From positions 62,001 through 126,000 of the forward strand of contig JAOPHQ010002281.1 in assembly GCA_030340625.1 (NCBI GenBank): a DNA stretch of 64,000 nt. The letters are read 5' to 3'. Positions 1-8,517 of this stretch are shown in pieces. Within the stretch, counting starts at the first letter, position 1; every line of letters begins with the position of its first letter. This stretch comes from Merluccius polli. Lineage: Eukaryota > Chordata > Actinopteri > Gadiformes > Merlucciidae. The notes beneath the pieces are model-generated. The model did not search any database and was not told the origin of the DNA. It saw only the letters and a program-made list of their open reading frames with translations. A program made the position numbers and the translations under genes.

Positions 1-447
1 AACTGGCCTTTTTCATTATACAACGTGAACAACTGTAAATGAATTATACTTCGTACACGGACCACATTGCCCGTTGTTTAGCTTCGCACCTGGTTTCTGT
101 CAAGTATCGCTTATCGCTAACTATTGTGTCGCTATATCAGGGTACGTGGAGTGCCTTCCTGCAAAGGCATGGGGCGCACCTATAAACCATCGAACTGTGA
201 CGGATAGTTCACGTGAGGGGTTTACTCTGAGGGGAGGGGGGAAGCGCCTAGCAAGAGGGTATGGTAAACATCTATAAACCATCACACTGTGACTGGCATT
301 CTTGAGAAGGGATTTCTGTGAGGGGAGGGGGAGGGAGCACTGATAAGCAATGTTTACTATGTCTGTGTTCTTTCTGGCCTTTACTATTGTGGGACCTTTT
401 AGCATAACATTCTTAATATATAGCATAGCATTCTTAATATTTCAATA
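1..447. repeat. Dispersed repeat, partial copy
   Basis: No gene seen. The right part (about 290-447) closely matches 56680-56925: both share the tract around 'gggatttctgtgagggg', 'ttactattgtggga', 'catagcattcttaatattt' and end at the same 'ttcaata'. Here that end abuts the foldback element starting at 448. Internally it has two imperfect copies of a 'tataaaccatc...actgtgac' unit (around 181 and 271). It is probably the 3' part of an LTR-type or other dispersed element; the class is not certain. The translated frames across it have no recognisable domain. Confidence 0.6.
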
Positions 448-460
448 TTATTACTCCTGT

Positions 461-519
461 ATCAGAGCTATAGAGTAAACAACTCTATAAACAACTATGT
501 TTACTCTATAGCTCTGATT
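461..519. repeat. Subterminal hairpin of the foldback element
   Basis: A perfect 20-bp inverted repeat (461-480 with 500-519, starting 'atcagagctatagag') surrounds a 19-base loop. The same hairpin occurs at 4142-4201 in the opposite arm, so each tip carries its own stem-loop. Confidence 0.85.
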
Positions 520-1063
520 CCTGCACCATGTTTCAATGACGTCAGGTTGCTAGGGGCTACAGCTGACAGACGCCACCTGTCCCATTGGGAGGACCCATAG
601 ACATATATACATAGACGCCTCATAGACTGACGCTGCCCGTTAGAGCTGACGTATCAGCGCGGCCGCCATCTTGGCAGGGGACCCAGTGCGCCCCCAGTGC
701 ATTCATTTCTATGGAGGAAGGATACCCAACTACAATAATAAGCATAACTCCCCGAATTTTTACCGGATTTTCACACGGTTTGGTTTGTTACAAATGGCAG
801 AGATTTATTTATGATACAGGACGAATTTTTATTTATTTTTTATTTTTTTTAATAATAAGAATTATTGTTCAATCTTACTTGTTAAAGGTAATCCCACGCG
901 ATCTGGGGGGTATACTACGAAGCTCGATTAGTGGGTTAGCGAGGTATGTTGCGCTCAAAGCCTGGGTTAGCTGTCCTACGAAAGTCGCTCTCTTTTAGCG
1001 TCGCTATATCACCATGGTAACTTATGCTGGCAACCAAACCTGGTCGGGAGGAGGTTTTCAGCT

Positions 1064-1444
1064 AAGACTTTCCGATTAGATCAGCTTCTTAAAGCTGAGC
1101 GCCGCTTTCGGGACAGATCCGATCCCTTTATGAGAGATACAGGTTCTCATCAGAGGGTATTCGCTATTTGGTCGTCCTTGTTGGACCTTATGAAGGCAAT
1201 GCTACAAAAAGAAGCCGTGCGCAGTGTGTCTGTTTCACTGCGATTTGTTGCCACGGGGACATATTTGCATACAGTTGGTGATGCCGAACATATAAGCAAA
1301 AAGGTGCCTTCCGATACGCAAGGTTGTAGCTGCCCTAAATACACTGCTAAATATGTTCGTGGTGTTTCCCAACTTTTTGCCAACACAAACTGTCAAGTTG
1401 CAAGTTATCAACTTGCAGGTAAAAGAAAAAACCTGTATACGTGA
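1064..1444 (+). pseudogene. HARBI1-like transposase N-terminal fragment
   Basis: The open frame runs from about 1064, upstream of the first ATG at 1130. It contains FRDRSDPF and, further on, LRFVATGTYLHTVGDAEHIS followed by K. These match the N-terminal region of Harbinger nucleases, where an FRDR motif and the 'LRF(L/F)ATG ... VGDAE..SK' helix precede the DDE core. The catalytic core with its acidic residues is absent; the frame runs into a tRNA-like sequence at 1441. It is therefore a truncated, non-functional exon. The partner Myb-like frame lies convergently at 1873-2172. Confidence 0.75.
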
Positions 1445-1506
1445 ATGAGCGGTAGCGCGTCAGTCTTCAGATTCTGCGTGCTGGGTTCGATTCCCAAGTG
1501 AAGTGG
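1441..1506 (+). other. tRNA-like sequence (SINE head or tRNA pseudogene)
   Basis: The A-box-like GCGGTAGCGCGTC and B-box-like GGGTTCGATTCCC lie at tRNA spacing. The anticodon stem pairs poorly and no closed acceptor stem is visible, so it is not a functional tRNA gene. It could be a tRNA-derived SINE head or a tRNA pseudogene inserted in the Harbinger interior. Confidence 0.5.
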
Positions 1507-1629
1507 GTATGTGTAGTTTATTAAAAAAAAAGTTAGATTTCTTATGTCATATGGAATACTTATTCATTAATGTTATGGAATTATCCAGTTTGGTAATCTA
1601 GATGAGGGTAAAAGGCAAGATGATGGACA

Positions 1630-1700
1630 GGCAACATATGAACCCCGGTCGCTGGCGTTCAGCTCACATCCTAATCCACTACACCGCCGTCGCTACCGTC
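1630..1700 (-). other. Second tRNA-like sequence, opposite strand
   Basis: Read on the minus strand, GGCGGTGTAGTGGATTAGG is A-box-like and the GGGGTTCA tract is a B-box half. The spacing suits a tRNA. It faces the tRNA-like sequence at 1441-1506. The cloverleaf is imperfect, so this is a remnant at best. Confidence 0.4.
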
Positions 1701-1803
1701 CAGCACATGCAATACGTTTCTTACATATAGGATGTATTTGAAAGGAATTCCCTAAATTACACAAAAAAGCAAGTTGGAGGTTGCTTTTGCATTTTGCAAT
1801 CAT

Positions 1804-1872
1804 ATGCGTAAGAATTGTTCGCCATTAATCCCAATAGAGTATTGGGATTAATGGCGAACAATTCTTACGCAT
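1804..1872. repeat. Perfect 32-bp hairpin
   Basis: Positions 1804-1835 and 1841-1872 are exact reverse complements around a 5-base loop (agagt). It abuts the 3' end of the minus-strand Myb-like frame. The perfect pairing inside otherwise decayed sequence suggests a recent templated inverted duplication. Confidence 0.9.
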
Positions 1873-2172
1873 TCATAGAATCTGCTGTTTTTTGCCAGCA
1901 TGGGCAACTGTATCGCCCCTTGCCGTTATTTGCTTTTTAAACTCCTCGTATGAGTTCATAATCACTACTTGCTCCTCCTGAGTGACATACACAGCCCGTG
2001 TTCGCTCCGTCGGATCCATTGCGTCAAGGTGAATGACGTATTGACGTTGGGTTACGCCCTTTTTATGTGAACGCGCATTGAACCTAAAGCGGAAAACCTG
2101 GCTTGTCAAATTTACCTTTAAGTGAGCTTCGTGGAACCGTTTAACTCTGATTGCGAGTTTCGTATTTAGCAA
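1873..2172 (-). pseudogene. Myb/SANT-like accessory protein of Harbinger, fragment
   Basis: Minus-strand frame of 99 codons. The C-terminal half reads TQEEQVVIMNSYEEFKKQIT and then ARGDTVA, closely matching the first helix region of the Myb/SANT-like DNA-binding domain found in the second gene of Harbinger transposons (T.EE...I...YEE.K..ITAK.NTVA). In the family this protein is needed for nuclear import of the transposase and for binding the transposon ends. Here the domain stops short of its remaining helices, where the 32-bp hairpin begins, so the gene is broken. Confidence 0.65.
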
Positions 2173-2800
2173 TCAAGGTTTTCCCAAGAAAGCCTGGATA
2201 TGTTCAGCGAGCTTCGTAGTATACCCCCCTGGTGTCAATACTGCGCCGTAAGCTGCACAACATACTGGCATAGCTTGCTCTCCCGTTGACTCCTATGCTA
2301 GACTAGAGTGAGGACTCCCTACCAATATGGCGGCGACGCTGGGTTACGTTCCATCACGTCATGAGGCGTCTATGTATATATGTCTATGGGAGGACCTATC
2401 AGCCGGAAGTACTGTCCTTACTGTACTATTGTTTATGTTGTAAGTGTTGACAATAAAGTTTGTTAAAAAAAACAACAACAACTATTATTGTCCCACACCA
2501 CAATGTATGTCCCACAATGTTAACTCCAAACAATTCATGTTTGTCCAATTCATGGACAAACAAAGCAGCTGGAAACACTTGAAATAGAATGTAGCCTATA
2601 TTTATATTTTTACAACATAAATCTCCCTATAATATGAAAAAAATATGATCAGGTTATACTTTCTCTCTTGAAAACGGGCAAAACGCTAACCCTAACCCTA
2701 ACCCAGAAAATGAATTTTAAAAACTACAAACGTTCGGAAAATGCAATACACTGAAGTGTGCGGCGCCATGTTTTTTCCGCCATGTTTTTTGTAGTTCTAA

Positions 2801-3641
2801 AATGTTTAGTTAACGTTTTCCCTATTATGTGAAAACGTGTCAAGGAACTTCGCAAGTGTATTATATGTTTTAGGGACAGGGGAGCACATTTATTTGGTCA
2901 GATTTCATTTTTACTATTGTTAATTGGGTGAAATCTGGTTTTGACCCTACCCAGTAGCGCCCCCTGATGGTTTGGCAAAGGCCACAAAGGCCATGATAGA
3001 AGAAGTCAAGGGCTTTCCAAAAATGTTTTCCCCATGTTTGTATCACATTGTGTTGCTTTTCTGTAAGCCTTTAAAAGAGCCTTAGGTTCAAGGTTCAAAG
3101 GGCATTCCTGAGGAGCAGGAACCACCCAGAATGTTCACAGTGGCAGATCTGTACTCTGCAGATCAAGACCTTTCCAACGATGTCTTCATTGTCATCCTAC
3201 GACAAAGTTTCATTTTTATCTTGCTCATTGCCAAGGCACTTACTGATGTGTACTTTCTCACAGCCTATATAGAGCCAAGATGGATAAAATCACTAAAACA
3301 TATTTTAAGGGATATTTAGTGGCAAAATGTGTTCAACATATTGATGGTGACCTTATCCTTAGTCATGCTTTTCAATTTGGAGCAGTTTAGACCCCATTTA
3401 CCCCTTAAACTACTTAATGTTTCATATAAATATTTCCATATTACTTAATCCTATGACCATTTATAGCCATTGTGTTCCCTTCCCCAGGGCTGACAGGATT
3501 GCCCTGGATGAACCAATAGTACATAATATGGTAATGCAAATGTATGTCTGTGTGCAGTTACATTTTTACACACAGTTGTTTTTAATTGACCAAGATATGA
3601 GCTTTTGAAAGAAAGTAGGCCTGTGTCGTATGCAAAGGGCG
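2801..3641. other. Foldback spacer, nothing recognised
   Basis: The sequence between the two arms has moderate AT content. The short open frames in it show no domain, and no repeats or RNA-like signals were noticed. Confidence 0.5.
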
Positions 3642-4214
3642 TTAGAACTACAGAAAACATGGCGGAAAAAACATGGCGCCGCACACTTCAGTGTATTGCA
3701 TTTTCCGAACGTTTGTAGTTTTTTAAATTCATTTTCCGGGTTAGGGTTAGCGTTTTGCCCGTTTTCAAGAGAGAAAGTATAACCTGATCATATTTTGTTC
3801 ATATTATAGGGAGATTGATGTTGTAAAAATATAAATATAGGCTACATTTTATTTCAAGTGTTTTTAGACGTGTTTCCAGCTGCTTTGTTTGTCCATGAAT
3901 TGGACAAACATGAATTGTTTGGAGTTAACATTGTGGGACATACATTGTGGTGTGGGACAATAATAGTTGTTGTTGTTGTTGTTTTTTTAACAAACTTTAT
4001 TGTCAACACTTATGACATTACAACATAAACAATAGTACAGTAAGGACAGTACTTCCGGCTGATAGGTCCTCCCAATGGGACAGGTGGCGTCTGTCAGCTG
4101 TAGCCCCTAGCAACCTGACGTCATTGAAACATGGTGCAGGAATCAGAGCTATAGAGTAAACATAGAGTTGTTTATAGAGTTGTTTACTCTATAGCTCTGA
4201 TACAGGAGTAATAA

Positions 4215-5074
4215 CTAACCAATAGGACGGATGCCCACACACCATCAAAATTAAACAGCGGACAAACATCCGATCGTAACTCGTCACTTTGTCAACATTA
4301 GTTTCTCCCGCTGCCACGGAATAATGTGTTGATCAGCAAATCATCCTCAGACATGTTGTGGGCGAGGGTTTGATCCGTCAGACGGAGTGACATCACAAGG
4401 GAGTCCTATGTGGAATCTGAAAAAGTCACGTGAACCTTGAAAGTCACGTGACTTGGACGCAAAACCATGGGAAAAGAATAGGCAGAAAAAATGTAACAGT
4501 CATACAATTTAAGGGCCGTTATTGTAACCCCTCTACTTTTCGCACTTTGGACCAACGTAGTCAGGGTACGTTTTTATATGAGACTCATGCTTATGTCCTA
4601 TTTATAAAATGTATTTTAATCACACAATCGAACCTTTGCAACATGTGAAACAGCCCATTGGCTACCATGCATAATAAGCTGTTTTAAATTGCACATTTCA
4701 AATCGCGCAGACGTCACCGAGCCCGACCCGAACCCGAGCATAATTTCTAAATATCTGTCCGAACCCGACCCGGCCCGTCGGGTCCCCTCGGGTCCCGTCG
4801 GGCTTGGGTCGGGTATCCAATAAGGAGCTGTTCAACGGCCGTGACGTATGAAACGCCATGTTCCGATCGGTGATTCTGTGAGCGATCGCGAGGTCTATTC
4901 AAGCATTGCCGCTTATCCCAACTAGCTTCACCTGACGTGATTTAGCCGCGCCTATTTATCCTGGCTTGGCAATCGTGCAACCGAATAAGCCAGGATACCG
5001 CCGAGCAGAATAGTCCAAGCCGCGCTTACTCAATTATCCTGGATTTATGTATCCTAGTTTTGTGCAATACCCCC
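4215..5074. repeat. Repeat debris: GC-rich MITE-like tract and a Harbinger end
   Basis: 4215-4690 shows nothing recognisable. 4715-4810 is rich in 'cccgacccg'/'cgggtcggg' motifs that fold on themselves, as in fish hAT MITEs. The segment ending at 5074 reads, on the minus strand, GGGGGTATTGCACAAAAC, which resembles a Harbinger terminus, and is followed by CAG and then by LINE ORF1 sequence. The matching left end of that element was not found, so it is partial. Confidence 0.45.
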
Positions 5075-5712
5075 CAGGTCTATGGGGCGGCGCGAGTCGT
5101 CCAGGAGCGACGCTACGGGGGTACCTTCTGCTGCAAATGTTGACGACATGGGTCAGTGCCCAGGCCTCAATATGTGACGAGTTGGGTGTGAGACCGTGTT
5201 GGATAAAGAGAAGTTTGTTGCCTTTATGATGGAAGTAATCAACTGTACTGCACAAACGGACAGCAGGACGGCGAGAATTAAGATTATAATCAAAGCAGCA
5301 GAGAAGTATCTAGAGGTAGAAGGATTGACGGTAACGCTTTATATTAAGGTCCTTGTAATAACCATAAATTAATAGGTAATAAGGCCCTTGTAAGTCCTTA
5401 CAAGATGCTTATTAACATTATTGTGTGTTTATAAGCCTATATAAGTGTTAATAATGGCATTATAATGCAGTTAATAGCAGGCTATAACACATTTATAAGC
5501 GCTTATAAGAAACCTGTTAACAGTTTGCAAATGCTTAAGAACATTAATAAAAGCCTCATGAGTATCTTATAATTGTTCATAATAGCATTACAAACACCCA
5601 TAACCCACCCATTACGACTTTGCCATGCCTTTATTAATCTTCTTTTGTTTGCTTATTGATATTAAAATATACTTTATTGCTCATCTATTATAAGTTAACT
5701 ATGCACTTGTTA

Positions 5713-7225
5713 CAGTTTTTCTCGATTGCTAAGACACATTTCTTGAAAGCTGCTCTCCTTTTCTCTAAACTGTGAACACAAAACCCAATTTTCAAGCTAC
5801 ATTCACAAAACCTCAGACTCTTCTTGCAAAACCAAACTTTCACCTCAAAACAGTTCAATCTGTGCTCAAAACTGAACTATGTCGTCAAATCGTGCCCTGA
5901 GTCAATCAAAATTAAAAACACTACTGAGCAGTCACTAAACACTACATAGAAAAATAGAAAACACAATGCTCAGGACATGAAGCTGGAGAAATAAATGTTT
6001 ATTGTTCACTGTAGGCTAAATGCATGTTGCAAAACAAAAAACCTGTGCATTTAGCACTTGTACAAAAAGACAAAAAACAGAAATCTTGTGCATTTACATG
6101 TAGCACTTGTAAAAACAAGCAGAAATCTTGTGCATTTGCCACTTGTGTACAGTAAGCCCATGTAGAAATAGTACATGGGGGGCGGACGCGATTGTCGACG
6201 GGGGTGGGGGGGGGGGGGGGCGCGCAATTGTCGACGGGTGCGCAATTGTCGACGGGGGGGGGCACGATTGTCGACGGGGGGGGGGGTGCGGGTGCGCGAC
6301 TGTCGACGGGAGGGGGGGGGGTGGGGACGCGATTGTCGACGGGGGGGGGGGGGGGGGGGTGCGGGCGCAATTGTCGACGGGGGGGGGGGTGCGGGTGCGC
6401 GACTGTCGACGGGAGGGGGGGGGGGGGACGCGACTGTCGGCGGGGGGGGACGCGACTGTCGACGGGAGGGGGGGGGGGGACGCGATTGTCGACCGGGGGG
6501 GGGGGGGGGGGGTTTGCGAAAATCATCCACAGCCGGGCCCCTAGAGACCCGGGCCTGGGGGCGGCCGCCCACCCAGCCCCCCCTGACGCTCCTCCCCTGG
6601 CCAGGCAATGGGGGAACAAACCCCTGGCATGCCGTATCGGCTTGGCATGCCTCCATGTCACCACAGGCAAGTTCCATGGCTTGCAGGAGATTTTGAAGAT
6701 TTTAAATCTTCGGATTATGGTGGACACAGTGAATCTACTGATGTTTGGTTGTACCCTTTGTCCGGCCTCCCTCATGCTCATACCATGGACAAGAACATGG
6801 TCAATCACAGTAGCTCTGATTTCATCAGATATTACAGTTCTTTGTCTTCGCTGACCACCTTGACCTCCTCTCACACAAACTCTTCCTCTCAGATTTCTAT
6901 CCATTGTAGGGCCTCACAAACCAGTGCTCTCTGAACTGGCTTATATGTTCCCTCACATCATTAGCCACAAGTGTGATCAATTTTGAGTTGTTGTGTTCAA
7001 GTGGTGACACTTGTGCTTTAATTGTGTTTGACTTTTGTCACCTGTGCTCACCATTATGCAGCACGGGTGAATCACAATGAAAATGTGTTGACAAGGTGTG
7101 TCTAAACAGGTGAAAAGTGCTTATGGTTTTGCCAAAAGAGTGAGTTGATTCAATCAGTGGGTTCAGGCAACTGAGCATTTGTTTCAGACAATAGGGTTTA
7201 GTGTTTTAGCAATTGAGAAAAACTG
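5713..7225 (-). mobile_element. Mariner/Tc1-type element with a G-rich minisatellite
   Basis: The ends are inverted repeats of the type CAGTTTTTCTCgATTGC (5713) and its complement at 7225, flanked by TA (5711-5712 and 7226-7227), the Tc1/mariner target. The minus-strand frame from 6904 reads ISDEIRATVIDHVLVHGMSM then REAGQRV..NISRFTVSTIIR, a helix-turn-helix DNA-binding domain of mariner-like transposases. After about 70 residues the frame degenerates. The catalytic domain is replaced by a G-rich tandem array (6180-6515). The copy is non-autonomous. Confidence 0.8.
6180..6515. repeat. GTCGAC/poly-G minisatellite
   Basis: Some 11-12 units of the form (c/t)gaytGTCGACggg followed by 8-20 G residues are repeated with variable length. 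Long open frames exist in several phases on both strands across it, but they are by-products of the repeat. The G runs could form G-quadruplexes, and the array is likely length-polymorphic. Confidence 0.9.
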
Positions 7226-7489
7226 TAACAGTTAACTATGCTTTTTGCAGCTACCGGATCTAAAGCGAGAACAATGCCTTATTAAGGCTAATAAATCATT
7301 TATTATGCATTATTATGCCTTTAAGAATCTTTTTTTGTTTGCTTTACTAAAATAAAATATACTTTATTATGCCGTTATTATTAGTTAACTATGCACTTGT
7401 TAACAGTTAACTATGCTTTTTGCAGCTTCCGTTTTTTTTTCTTCCCATTATATCAGCCTTGACCACATTCTAGATGTGGAGGTTGTGAA

Positions 7490-7817
7490 CAGTGCCGTTT
7501 CTAGGCATATGCGGACTAGGGCCCCGCCGCCACCAATCCCGCGGTCGCACCCCCCCCCCCCCCCCCCCCCGTCGGCCGTAGGTCCGGGGGGCTTATGATC
7601 GCGCTCGCACCCCCACCCCCGCCCCCCCCCCATCGGCCGTAGGTCCGGGTGGGTTATGATCGCGATCGCCCCCCCCCCCCCTCGTCGGCCGTAGGTCCAG
7701 GTGTGTTATGATCGCGCTCGCCCCCCCCCCCCCCCCCCCCCCCGGTCAGACATGACAACATAGGGGCCCCAAAATGTTATCTCGCATAGGGCCCCCACAC
7801 AGCTAGAAACGGCCCTG
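7490..7817. mobile_element. hAT MITE containing a poly-C minisatellite
   Basis: The ends are CAGTGCCGTTTCTAG (7490) and CTAGAAACGGCCCTG (ending 7817). The 8-bp TSD is GTTGTGAA (7482-7489 and 7818-7825). CAG...CTG tips plus an 8-bp TSD identify a hAT-type MITE. The interior has about four units of 'gtcggccgtaggtcc...gatcgcgctcg' separated by poly-C runs (7545-7745). No coding capacity. Confidence 0.9.
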
Positions 7818-8517
7818 GTTGTGAAAATCATTAACCAGTAATTATTAACACATAATTAAATATTTATTAGACTTAATAAGGCATTGTTCTCGCTTTAGAT
7901 CCAGTAGCTGCAAAAAGCATAGTTAACTGTTAACAAGTGCATAGTTAACTTATAATAGATGAGCAATAAAGTATATTTTAAGATCAATAAGCAAATAAAA
8001 GAAGATTAATAAAGGCATGGCAAAGACGTAATGGGTGGGTTATGGGTGTTTGTAATGCTATTATGAACAATTATAAGATACTCATGAGGCTTTTATTAAT
8101 GTTCTTAAGCATTTGCAAACTGTTAACAAGTTTCTTATAAGCGCTTATAAATGTGTTATAGCCTGCTATTAACTGCATTATCATGCCATTATTAACAATT
8201 ATATAGGCTTATAAACACACAATAATGTTAATAAGCATCTTGTAAGGACTTACAAGGGCCTTATTACCTATTAATTAATGGTTATTACAAGGACCTTAAT
8301 ATAAAGCGTTACCGGATTGACTCCTGAGTCTATTAACAAAATACTCAGAGTAGAGGTAACTGATAGTCAGTTTTACAATGGAATGCAAGGAGTTTAATTT
8401 CAAATGGACAAGCATTTAAACAGTTTATTGAAGAGCAAGAAGTGAAACCCAACATTATATGTATACAGGAAACATGGTTAAAACCATCATTAGATTTTAT
8501 TATTCAGGGGTACACAG

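Larger units (their letters stand above)
906..2228. mobile_element. PIF/Harbinger element, decayed
   Basis: Terminal inverted repeat GGGGGTATACTACGAAGC at 906 and its reverse complement ending at 2228, flanked by 3-bp TSD CTG (903-905 and 2229-2231). A 3-bp TSD is normal for PIF/Harbinger. It carries the two genes expected of the superfamily in convergent orientation: a transposase remnant on the plus strand (~1064-1444) and a Myb-like protein remnant on the minus strand (2172-1873). It sits inside the 8-bp-TSD element at 596-2388, which itself sits inside a foldback arm. Confidence 0.8.
596..2388. mobile_element. 8-bp-TSD DNA transposon remnant (P- or hAT-type)
   Basis: The element begins CATAGACATATATACATAG and ends with its reverse complement (inverted repeat about 27 bp at 596-622 and 2362-2388). 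It is flanked by a perfect 8-bp duplication GGAGGACC (588-595 and 2389-2396). The intact opposite arm of the host foldback gives the empty site, which proves the insertion. Eight-bp TSDs fit hAT or P-type elements. On the minus strand near 2270 a frame starts MPVCCAAYG, which resembles a THAP-finger start and would favour a P-type element, but it is interrupted within a few codons by the Harbinger insertion, so this is only suggestive. Confidence 0.75.
448..4214. mobile_element. Foldback element with ~0.56 kb inverted arms
   Basis: The left arm (448-595 continued at 2397-2800) is repeated in reverse complement at 3642-4214. Shared landmarks include 'ttattactcctgtatcagag', a 20-bp hairpin next to the tip, the 'cccattgggaggacc' block, a short telomere-like 'taaccc' tract and a 'catggcggaaaaaacatgg' block. 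The arms are nearly identical apart from small indels, so the element is not very old or has undergone gene conversion. The ~840 bp spacer (2801-3641) has no recognisable coding sequence. The left arm is split by a nested element at 596-2388. No convincing TSD was seen at the outer ends, so the superfamily is open. Confidence 0.85.
5330..8313. mobile_element. Foldback DNA element with ~400-bp TIRs, 8-bp TSD
   Basis: The left arm (5330 to about 5710) starts GGTAACGCTTTATATTAAGG. It is repeated in inverted form at about 7925-8313. The TSD is GGATTGAC (5322-5329 and 8314-8321). The interior carries two further elements: a mariner-like one at 5713-7225 and a hAT MITE at 7490-7817. No transposase of its own is present, so it is non-autonomous. 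The GGTAAC...TTTA tip is familiar from fish repeats; the superfamily is not certain. Confidence 0.85.
5083..8397 (+). pseudogene. LINE ORF1, C-terminal part, interrupted
   Basis: Plus-strand frame over 5083-5329 continuing at 8322-8397 after the foldback insertion. It contains DKEKFVAFMMEVINCTAQTD and ends a few residues after YNGMQG at the TAA at 8395-8397. It has an in-frame TGA at 5175-5177. The reading frame joins correctly across the GGATTGAC duplication, and its end overlaps the start of ORF2 near 8373, an arrangement usual for bicistronic LINEs. ORF1 proteins of such elements bind the element RNA. No CCHC knuckle is seen in the surviving part, and the 5' portion is missing or displaced by the Harbinger end at ~5074. 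Confidence 0.6.

Noticed and set aside
2685..2706. Telomere-like 'ctaaccctaaccctaaccc'
   Set aside because: Only about three units, and it is repeated (two units) in the opposite foldback arm at ~3740, so it belongs to the element, not to a telomere.
6128..6854. Long plus-strand open frames (138-220 codons) rich in glycine and arginine
   Set aside because: They are translations of the poly-G/GTCGAC minisatellite in all frames; the real coding trace is the minus-strand mariner HTH segment.
7413..7633. Small proline- or glycine-rich ORFs at 7.4-7.6 kb
   Set aside because: Shadows of the poly-C minisatellite in the hAT MITE.
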